From positions 1 to 12,598 of the forward strand of contig CALIZJ010000016.1 in NCBI GenBank assembly GCA_938028845.1: a stretch of 12,598 nt of DNA. The letters run 5' to 3'. Position 1 is the first letter of the stretch. Every line of letters begins with the position of its first letter. The DNA comes from an uncultured Blautia sp. GTDB lineage: Bacteria > Bacillota > Clostridia > Lachnospirales > Lachnospiraceae. Below the pieces are notes generated by a model. It was not told where the DNA came from and ran no database searches. It saw nothing but the letters and a program-made list of their open reading frames with translations. Shown one piece after another: positions 1 through 4,692 of this stretch. Both the position numbers and the translations under genes were made by a program.

Positions 1-51
1 AGCATCTGCCTTACAAGCAGAGGGTCATAGGTTCGAGCCCTATAGGCCCCA
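1..51 (+). tRNA. tRNA-Val (TAC), 3' part
   Basis: The window opens inside a tRNA. The anticodon stem TCTGC/GCAGA encloses a seven-base loop with anticodon TAC, which reads the valine codon GUA. The T arm (ATAGG, loop TTCGAGC, CCTAT) and the 3' acceptor strand AGGCCCC plus discriminator A follow. The 5' acceptor strand and D arm lie outside the window. The CCA end is not encoded, so it must be added after transcription. Confidence 0.9.
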
Positions 52-66
52 TACCTAACAGAATAT

Positions 67-152
67 GCCGCAGTGGCGGAACTGGCAGACGCACAGGACT
101 TAAAATCCTGCGAGGGTAAAACTTCGTACCGGTTCGATTCCGGTCTGCGGCA
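67..152 (+). tRNA. tRNA-Leu (TAA)
   Basis: This is a complete 86-nt tRNA with the long variable arm of a leucine (class II) tRNA. The acceptor strands GCCGCAG and CTGCGGC pair perfectly. The anticodon stem CAGGA/TCCTG carries a loop with anticodon TAA, reading UUA. The T arm is ACCGG, TTCGATT, CCGGT, and the discriminator is A at 152 with no encoded CCA. It sits 15 nt after the tRNA-Val, so the two are probably cut from one transcript that ends at the terminator just downstream. Confidence 0.96.
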
Positions 153-161
153 TTGAATTTG

Positions 162-206
162 TGCCTTAAACCTTGATGAACAGAGGTTTAAGGCATTTTC
201 TTTTTA
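162..206 (+). terminator. Intrinsic terminator of the tRNA transcript
   Basis: A perfect 12-bp inverted repeat, TGCCTTAAACCT (162-173) and AGGTTTAAGGCA (184-195), has a 10-nt loop and is followed by TTTTCTTTTT. It starts 10 nt after the tRNA-Leu and is well placed to end the tRNA operon. Confidence 0.9.
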
Positions 207-216
207 TAGAAAAAAA

Positions 217-235
217 TTGTACAATCGTTGTACAA
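217..235. promoter_or_regulatory. Palindromic operator-like motif upstream of the PIN remnant
   Basis: The 8-bp palindrome TTGTACAA occurs twice, separated by TCG, so the 19-bp unit is both a direct and an inverted repeat. Sites of this shape are typical of dimeric DNA-binding proteins such as toxin-antitoxin repressors. It lies about 30-60 bp upstream of a decayed PIN-toxin reading frame, so it may be the surviving operator of a lost toxin-antitoxin operon. The link is inferred from position alone. Confidence 0.35.
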
Positions 236-265
236 CCCATAAATGCACTGTTTATACCAATATAC

Positions 266-477
266 AAGATACTTCTTGGCATATAGGAAAGCGTTAAATG
301 GAAACGGATTATATAAACCAACGTCAGCCATTCTGTATTATTGCAGAAAAAATTATGGAGGCTTGTGTAGAAGGCAAAATAGAGGGATATATTGCTACAC
401 ATACAGTGCCTAACTTATTTTATATTTTACGCAAGTATTATTCAATCGAAGAACGCAGAGAAATGCTGTCATATTGA
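266..477 (+). pseudogene. Decayed PIN-domain (VapC-like) toxin remnant
   Basis: From an ATG at 298 a 59-residue frame runs to TGA at 475. Its core, EGKIEGYIATHTVPNLFYIL followed by RKYYSIEERREML, is what I recognise as the middle of a clostridial PIN-domain ribonuclease: the segment after the first acidic residue through helix 3. The first catalytic segment (usually xLLDTNVxxDxL) is missing from this frame. A degraded version may be visible at 266-300 in another frame (KILLGI, then a stop), which would imply a frameshift. The frame stops at about residue 60 of a family usually near 130-145 residues, so the C-terminal acidic residues are gone too. No antitoxin gene is visible beside it. It is probably a non-functional relic beside a tRNA cluster. 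A short expressed protein cannot be excluded. Confidence 0.55.
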
Positions 478-534
478 TAGTAGTTCTCTCTTTTTCTGTA
501 TTGGAGTATATTTTATCTGGTGAAAATATGTATT

Positions 535-576
535 AAAATAGTCGTCTGCTTTCTCAGGGCAGGGCGGCTATTTTTT
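535..576 (+). terminator. Intrinsic terminator
   Basis: AAAATAGTCGTCTGC (535-549) pairs with the segment 559-574 through A-T, G-C and a few G-T pairs with one bulged G. The loop is short and the 3' side runs into TTTTTT (571-576). It has A-tract, stem and U-tract in the right order for a Rho-independent terminator. No intact gene precedes it, so it may once have served the gene represented by the PIN relic. Confidence 0.75.
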
Positions 577-806
577 AGGCTTATCGTTTCAATGGCTGAC
601 AAGCGTTATAATAGCCGCAAGTATAAGAATAAAAGAGATCCGCTTACTCCAAGCCACATATCCATCTTTACATCCGAAAGTTTCATAGATGCAGACAACA
701 ATGTAACTGCTCCTGCTTTTTGCAGGCGGCCAGGAAAGCCCCTGAAAACAGAGGGCTTTGTTAAAATTGTATGAAATCGGTTTGTGATATTTGTAAGATC
801 TATCAA
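577..806. other. Intergenic stretch with hairpins, no convincing gene
   Basis: No reading frame here has a good ribosome binding site or recognisable protein similarity. Visible structure includes a consensus -10 hexamer TATAAT (607-612) without a good -35, a small hairpin CCTGC-TTTTT-GCAGG (712-726), and a bulged hairpin AAAGCCCCTG/CAGAGGGCTTT (735-759) followed by GTT. The last could be a weak terminator. Together they leave room for a short RNA of roughly 140 nt, but this is speculative. Confidence 0.3.
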
Positions 807-834
807 TTTACAGGTGAAAGCGATGGGATAATAA
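807..834 (+). promoter_or_regulatory. Probable promoter of the HPr-HAD-PTS operon
   Basis: A -35-like TTTACA (807-812) and a -10-like TAATAA (829-834) are 16 bp apart and point at the HPr gene, giving a start near 841 and a 5' leader of about 155 nt. The spacer holds TGAAAGCGATGGGA (815-828), whose left half matches the catabolite-response consensus of CcpA while its right half matches poorly. Carbon catabolite control would fit a PTS operon but is only suggested. Confidence 0.5.
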
Positions 835-846
835 TAAAAACACGAT

Positions 847-862
847 ATGAGAACGATACCAT
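847..862. promoter_or_regulatory. LacI-type operator-like repeat, copy 1
   Basis: The sequence ATGAGAACGATACCAT has a central CG and ATG/CAT ends, the usual layout of LacI-family operators. It lies just downstream of the predicted transcription start, where a bound repressor would block elongation. A near-identical copy lies 68 bp downstream. Confidence 0.5.
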
Positions 863-914
863 ATAAAAAAATAAATAAAGCACACAATATATCTTGAAAT
901 AAGAGAATAATTAA

Positions 915-930
915 ATGAGAACGATAACAT
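915..930. promoter_or_regulatory. LacI-type operator-like repeat, copy 2
   Basis: ATGAGAACGATAACAT differs from copy 1 (847-862) at one position of 16. The nine-base core GAGAACGAT occurs a third time at 986-994, overlapping the ribosome binding site of the HPr gene. The sequence differs from the GTAAACCG sites before the LacI gene at the window end, so another regulator probably binds here. Confidence 0.5.
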
Positions 931-995
931 AAATATGGTGCGTTCAGATTGCGTTATACGTCAAAGAAAAAGGATGAAAGAAAAGGAGAACGATT

Positions 996-1244
996 ATGGC
1001 AGAATTTCGTTATGTGATTAAGGATGAGATTGGTATTCACGCAAGACCGGCAGGGATGCTGGTAAAATTAGTCAAAAGTTTTGACTGTGCAGTAGAAATC
1101 AGCAAAGGAGAAAAAACAGCAGATGCTTCCAAGCTGATGGCAGTTATGGGGCTGGGGGCAAAAAAAGGAGATGAGATCGTAGTAAAATCAGATGACGGAG
1201 AAGCTCTGGAAAAACTGAAAGATTTCTTTGAACAGAATTTATGA
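996..1244 (+). CDS. HPr-family phosphocarrier protein
   Basis: This 82-residue cytoplasmic protein has the HPr length and fold signature. HPr passes a phosphoryl group from enzyme I to the EIIA domain of sugar permeases. The active-site motif GIHARPAG places the phosphorylated histidine at His15. The regulatory region reads ASKLMAVMGLGAKKGDE; aligned by His15 and the following LMxVM block, the usual Ser46 is Lys46, with a serine at 45. Such a protein could carry phosphate to the PTS but may escape the HPr kinase control that feeds CcpA. A good AGGAG site lies 7 nt before the ATG. It heads a co-directional operon with a HAD phosphatase and a PTS permease, so it is probably a dedicated paralogue rather than the general ptsH. 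The enzyme I gene is not in the window. Confidence 0.93.
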   Translation: MAEFRYVIKDEIGIHARPAGMLVKLVKSFDCAVEISKGEKTADASKLMAVMGLGAKKGDEIVVKSDDGEALEKLKDFFEQNL

Positions 1245-1278
1245 TTTAAGCGGCGCAGGAAAGAGGAGAAAGGTTTGT

Positions 1279-2109
1279 ATGGACAGAAAGGTCATATTCT
1301 TGGATATTGACGGTACGCTGACAGAACCGGGAAGTAACATACCGCCGGAATCCGCCTTAAATGCTGTGAAAGCGGCCCAGAAGAAAGGGCATTATGTATT
1401 TTTGTGTACAGGAAGAAATTATCAAATGCTGTCACCGCTTTTGCACTACGGTTTTGATGGAGTGATTGCCAGTTCCGGGGGCTATATTAAATACCAGGAC
1501 AAGATTCTCTTTGATTGTCCCATGTCTGAAGTACAGAAGAAAAAGGCAATGGACACATTAAAAGAGAATGGGATATTCCGGACGGTAGAATGTCTGGATG
1601 GCTCTTTTACGGATGAAGGATTCAAAGAATTTCTGCGGGAGAATGCAGGAGAAGGAGGAAACAGCGAACTTCTCCGCTGGAGGCTCCAGATAGAAAAATC
1701 TCTTGGTATTCTTCCTATGGAACAATACCAGGGACAGCCGGTTTATAAGATTGTATTTATGAGCAAGGACATGGAAAGCCTGGAGAACCCCATAGAAATT
1801 TTAAAGAATGAATTTTCATTTTGTATACAGGAACCGGATTCCTATGGCTTTGTAAATGGTGAGCTGGTGAACCGAAAATTTGACAAAGGAAAAGGCGTAG
1901 GGCGGGTAAGCAGATACCTGAAAATTCCCATACAGAACACCATTGCCTTTGGGGACAGCATGAATGATAAAGAGATGATCGAGGCTGCTGGTATTGGGGT
2001 TTGTATGGAAAATGGAAGCAGTTGTTTAAAAAAGATATCCGACTATGTGTGCGCTGCTGTGAAGGAGGACGGTATATGCCGGGCATTTGAAAAATTTGGT
2101 CTTATATAA
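1279..2109 (+). CDS. Cof-type HAD-superfamily phosphatase
   Basis: This is a 276-residue member of the Cof (class IIB) haloacid dehalogenase family, which hydrolyses small phosphorylated metabolites such as sugar phosphates. Motif I is FLDIDGTLT, with nucleophile Asp9 and acid/base Asp11. Motif II is in FLCTGRN. The motif III lysine is in FDKGKGV, and motif IV is AFGDSMNDKEMI. An in-frame ATG at 1228 exists, but the ATG at 1279 is preferred: AGGAG lies about 10 nt upstream, the catalytic motif falls at residue 9 as usual, and the earlier start would overlap the HPr gene. It lies 34 nt after the HPr gene and before the PTS gene, so it probably acts on a phosphosugar brought in by that system or relieves sugar-phosphate stress. 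Its substrate cannot be read from sequence. Confidence 0.9.
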   Translation: MDRKVIFLDIDGTLTEPGSNIPPESALNAVKAAQKKGHYVFLCTGRNYQMLSPLLHYGFDGVIASSGGYIKYQDKILFDCPMSEVQKKKAMDTLKENGIFRTVECLDGSFTDEGFKEFLRENAGEGGNSELLRWRLQIEKSLGILPMEQYQGQPVYKIVFMSKDMESLENPIEILKNEFSFCIQEPDSYGFVNGELVNRKFDKGKGVGRVSRYLKIPIQNTIAFGDSMNDKEMIEAAGIGVCMENGSSCLKKISDYVCAAVKEDGICRAFEKFGLI

Positions 2110-2190
2110 ACTGCCAAAGGCGCACAATAGAACATGAGGGCGTCTGATAAGACTGTAAATTATAGGGAAGGATAGAAGGAGTAGAGGACA

Positions 2191-3330
2191 ATGGCATTGG
2201 ATTATGAGAAATGTGCCAGAGAGATATATGAGAATCTGGGCGGAAGGGAAAATTTAGTAAGTGCGGCACATTGTGCCACAAGGCTTCGTCTGGTCACTGT
2301 GGACAACAGCAAGATCGACATGAAAAAACTGGAAGACGTAGAAGGGGTAAAAGGGGTTTTCAGCAATAACGGACAGCTGCAGTTAATCATCGGCACAGGT
2401 ACAGTAAATAAAGTATACGATGAATTTTTAAAGATCAGCGGCATGACGGCTGCTACCAAAGAAGAGGTAAAAGCAGCAGCTGCCGCAAAGCAGCCCATTT
2501 TTAAAAGAATGATCAAGGCTTTGGGAGATGTGTTCGTTCCTATTCTTCCGGCCATCGTGGCTTCCGGTCTGATGATGGGACTGGTGGAAGTTTTGGGAAA
2601 AGCAATCCCGTCTTTTGCGGGAAGTGACTGGTACGGTATTTTAGATTTGTTTGCAAATACGGCATTTACCTTCCTTCCGGTACTGATCGCAGTGTCGGCA
2701 GCAAGGGTATTTGGAGGAAATATCTTTCTTGGGGCTGTTATTGGTATGATCATGATTCATCCAAATCTGATCAATGCCTGGTCAGTGGCCGGTATGGATG
2801 CATCGGAGATTCCGGTATGGCACATTCTTTTCTTTGATATCCGGCAAGTAGGCTATCAGGGGCATGTGATCCCTGTTATCATAGCTGTGTGGCTGATGTG
2901 CCAGATTGAAAAATGGCTGCATAAGCATGTGCCGGAAATGCTCGACCTTTTTGTTACACCGCTGGTAACAGTGCTGGTAACAGGCTTTTTGACCCTGGCA
3001 ATCCTTGGACCGATCTTTTCTACCGCAGAAAATTATATTCTTGACTTTGCACAATGGATCATCACTGTGGGACATGGCATTGGCTCAATGATCATGGGAG
3101 TCCTTTATCCTCTTACAGTAGTCTGCGGTATTCATCATATGTACAATGTGATCGAGGCAGGAATGCTTTCCGCAGCACTTGGTATTACAGAGCCGGCGAT
3201 CTTCGGCGTAAATCTGCGTTTTGTAAAACCTCTGATCTGCGGCATGGCCGGAGGTGCAGCAGGCGCTTTGCTGGGCTCAATTTTCCATATTGGCGCTACT
3301 TCCTATGGGGTAACAGGAATTCCCGGATAA
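2191..3330 (+). CDS. PTS permease EIIBC, sucrose/beta-glucoside type, internally deleted and truncated
   Basis: The reading frame gives 379 residues from an ATG with AAGGAG about 9 nt upstream. Residues 1-85 are a glucose-superfamily EIIB domain with phosphorylated Cys28 in AAHCATRLRL. From about 105 a hydrophobic EIIC domain begins. Stretches such as HPNLINAWSVAG, QVGYQGHVIPV and GITEPAIFGVNL resemble sucrose and beta-glucoside permeases. Two things are odd. Between EAGML and SAALGITEP (Leu326/Ser327) family members normally have about 45 more residues, including an AQGAA segment, which is absent here. The frame also stops at GVTGIPG, where the last EIIC helices and an EIIA domain would normally follow; an EIIA tail is found after the stop. 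The product is probably inactive. The original gene was probably an EIIBCA fusion of about 640 residues. Substrate assignment is tentative. Confidence 0.8.
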   Translation: MALDYEKCAREIYENLGGRENLVSAAHCATRLRLVTVDNSKIDMKKLEDVEGVKGVFSNNGQLQLIIGTGTVNKVYDEFLKISGMTAATKEEVKAAAAAKQPIFKRMIKALGDVFVPILPAIVASGLMMGLVEVLGKAIPSFAGSDWYGILDLFANTAFTFLPVLIAVSAARVFGGNIFLGAVIGMIMIHPNLINAWSVAGMDASEIPVWHILFFDIRQVGYQGHVIPVIIAVWLMCQIEKWLHKHVPEMLDLFVTPLVTVLVTGFLTLAILGPIFSTAENYILDFAQWIITVGHGIGSMIMGVLYPLTVVCGIHHMYNVIEAGMLSAALGITEPAIFGVNLRFVKPLICGMAGGAAGALLGSIFHIGATSYGVTGIPG

Positions 3331-3450
3331 AAGGCCGGATACAGCACCACTACGGCAGTCCTGGTAACGAACAGCGACGACTACGAAGCCTGCCAGGTGG
3401 AAAAAACAGGAGACTGTGATTTCCTGGAAAAAATCATCACAGTAAAATAA
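3331..3450 (+). pseudogene. C-terminal remnant of the PTS EIIA domain
   Basis: Directly after the TAA at 3328-3330, the same reading frame continues as KAGYSTTTAVLVTNSDDY and on to a TAA at 3448-3450, 39 codons in all. The TTAVLVTNSDDYE segment matches the last strands of glucose-type EIIA domains (TPVVVTNxD), where the protein normally ends a few residues later. There is no start codon or ribosome binding site. It is best read as the surviving end of the EIIBCA gene after loss of the EIIC end and most of EIIA. The motif CCGGATA occurs on both sides of the join (3323-3329 and 3335-3341), consistent with a repeat-associated deletion. Confidence 0.65.
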
Positions 3451-3480
3451 GTTCTGGGAAAGAAAAACGCAACCTGTTCC

Positions 3481-3509
3481 TTGACAAGAATTGACATTTA
3501 AGTTATAAT
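3481..3509 (+). promoter_or_regulatory. Consensus sigma-A promoter of the polyamine leader
   Basis: TTGACA (3481-3486) and TATAAT (3504-3509) match both consensus hexamers exactly with the ideal 17-bp spacer. Transcription should start near 3516, leaving a leader of about 395 nt before the speD ATG. No other convincing promoter is visible before speD. Confidence 0.9.
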
Positions 3510-3515
3510 TGGAGC

Positions 3516-3881
3516 GTCATGTGATATGAGTTTACAGAGTATCCATGCAAATATTTCTGACCACCCATTTAAGGGTTAAGGCCATACGGACAGCCGGGTC
3601 AACTGCCGACAGGCGGCTTCAGGTCGCCATATTGATTGAGTTAAAAGCTCAATTTTATAAGTTGGTTACTTTACAACCAGAGCGCAGATGCGCACATCAA
3701 CTTGTAAAATGGTCAATAGGAGTAGTAAAGTAGGTATTTGCCATATAACTCTGACAGTTAAGCTTGTTCACAGACCGCAGTGGTTTTGCAGAAAGAGAAA
3801 ATTCTCACCATACGTCTGCAATCCGCTCGAAAACGAGAACAGGATCTTTACAGGCGGTGTGCATAGGCACACCGCTTTTTT
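3516..3881 (+). ncRNA. Structured leader RNA or stand-alone ncRNA upstream of the polyamine operon
   Basis: The stretch from a perfect promoter to a strong intrinsic terminator contains no credible gene but much self-complementarity. A closing helix joins CAGAGT (3535-3540) to ACTCTG (3748-3753) and, past an internal loop, GCAAATATT (3547-3555) to GGTATTTGC (3733-3741). Inside are TGACC/GGTCA (3558-3562/3711-3715), a GGCGGC hairpin (3612-3628), ATTGAG/CTCAAT (3635-3653) and a 13-bp helix 3652-3664/3698-3710. The 13-bp helix carries a GCGC-AGAT-GCGC hairpin (3682-3693). The last two helices share two bases. A 3' module holds TTGCAGA/TCTGCAA (3786-3792/3815-3821) and CTCG-AAAA-CGAG (3826-3837). 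I could not match it to a family with certainty; a known class such as the raiA motif is not excluded. Its position suggests cis control of polyamine synthesis by termination, but an independent RNA is also possible. Confidence 0.65.
3854..3881 (+). terminator. Intrinsic terminator or attenuator before speD
   Basis: GCGGTGTGC (3854-3862) and GCACACCGC (3867-3875) form a perfect 9-bp GC-rich stem with an ATAG loop, followed by six T residues (3876-3881). Only 30 nt separate it from the speD start codon, too few for another promoter, so operon transcripts must read through it. ACCGC at 3774-3778 is complementary to the first five bases of the stem and could act as an antiterminator, though that pairing is short. 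Confidence 0.9.
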
Positions 3882-3911
3882 AATATTGCAGAAAGAGAAG
3901 GAGAAGGCGGC

Positions 3912-4670
3912 ATGAGCGAAAAATTAAAATTATACGGGTTTAATAACCTGACAAAAGCTTTGAGCTTTAATATCTATGACGTTTGCTATGCAAAAACCGC
4001 CAGAGAGCAGAAGGATTATATTGCTTATATTGATGAACAGTATAATTCACAGCGTTTGACGAATATTCTTACAAATCTCACAGACATGATCGGTGCAAAT
4101 GTACTGAACATTTCCAGCCAGGATTATGAACCGCAGGGGGCGTCGGTGACGCTGCTGATCGCAGAAGGATCTATGATCCCGGCAGGTGAGACTCAGTTAG
4201 CTCATCTGGATAAAAGCCATGTTACGGTCCACACCTATCCGGAATACCATCCGGAGACATACCTTGCTACCTTCCGGGTGGATATCGACGTGGCCACCTG
4301 TGGGGAGATTACGCCGCTTTCTACCCTGGATTACCTTATAGGATCTTTTGACTCGGACATCATTACCATGGATTACCGGGTACGTGGTTTTACCAGGGAT
4401 GTAAATGGAAAGAAGCTGTTTTCCGACCATGAGATAAGATCCATACAGGATTTTATCGATCCAAGAACCCTGCGTTTTTACGATGCAGTGGATATTAATG
4501 TGTATGAAGCGAATCTGTTTCACACGAAAATGATGGTAAAAGACATAGATCTGCAGAACTATCTTTTTAATACGGATGTCTATGAGCTTCTTCCTCAGGT
4601 GAGGCTGGAGATCATGCATAACCTCCGTAAAGAAATGATAGAAATTTTCAGCGGAAGAAATATTTACTGA
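3912..4670 (+). CDS. speD: S-adenosylmethionine decarboxylase proenzyme (SpeD, E. coli-type long form)
   Basis: SpeD removes the carboxyl group of S-adenosylmethionine to give the aminopropyl donor for spermidine synthase. The 252-residue product follows E. coli SpeD closely (KLKLYGFNNLTKALSF, QDYEPQGASVT, TMDYRVRGFTRD) and is much longer than the roughly 125-residue Bacillus form. The self-cleavage site is LDKSHVTVHTYPE: the chain should break before Ser102, which becomes the pyruvoyl cofactor. Cys130 in ATCGEITPL matches the catalytic cysteine. AAGGAG lies 8 nt before the ATG. It is the first of six polyamine genes, 22 nt before speA, and directly follows a leader with a terminator, so it is the gene most exposed to leader control. 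Confidence 0.97.
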   Translation: MSEKLKLYGFNNLTKALSFNIYDVCYAKTAREQKDYIAYIDEQYNSQRLTNILTNLTDMIGANVLNISSQDYEPQGASVTLLIAEGSMIPAGETQLAHLDKSHVTVHTYPEYHPETYLATFRVDIDVATCGEITPLSTLDYLIGSFDSDIITMDYRVRGFTRDVNGKKLFSDHEIRSIQDFIDPRTLRFYDAVDINVYEANLFHTKMMVKDIDLQNYLFNTDVYELLPQVRLEIMHNLRKEMIEIFSGRNIY

Positions 4671-4692
4671 CACAGAGAAATGGGGGAGTGAA

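Noticed and set aside
606..887. 93-codon minus-strand frame in the gap before the HPr gene
   Set aside because: Its start is in the HPr promoter and operator region, the composition is AT-driven, and I recognise no family. A degraded membrane-protein end in another minus frame was considered but could not be supported.
1228..1278. Upstream ATG start for the HAD phosphatase
   Set aside because: It would overlap the HPr gene and add 17 residues before the usual N terminus, without a ribosome binding site; the ATG at 1279 has a good one.
3054..3419. 121-codon plus-strand frame overlapping the PTS gene end
   Set aside because: It is a shifted frame of the permease gene with no ribosome binding site; the in-frame EIIA tail explains the end better.
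3545..3915. Reading frames 3545-3733 and 3688-3915 inside the leader
   Set aside because: They have no ribosome binding site or recognisable domain, overlap strong RNA helices and the terminator, and the second runs into the speD start. RNA structure explains the region better.
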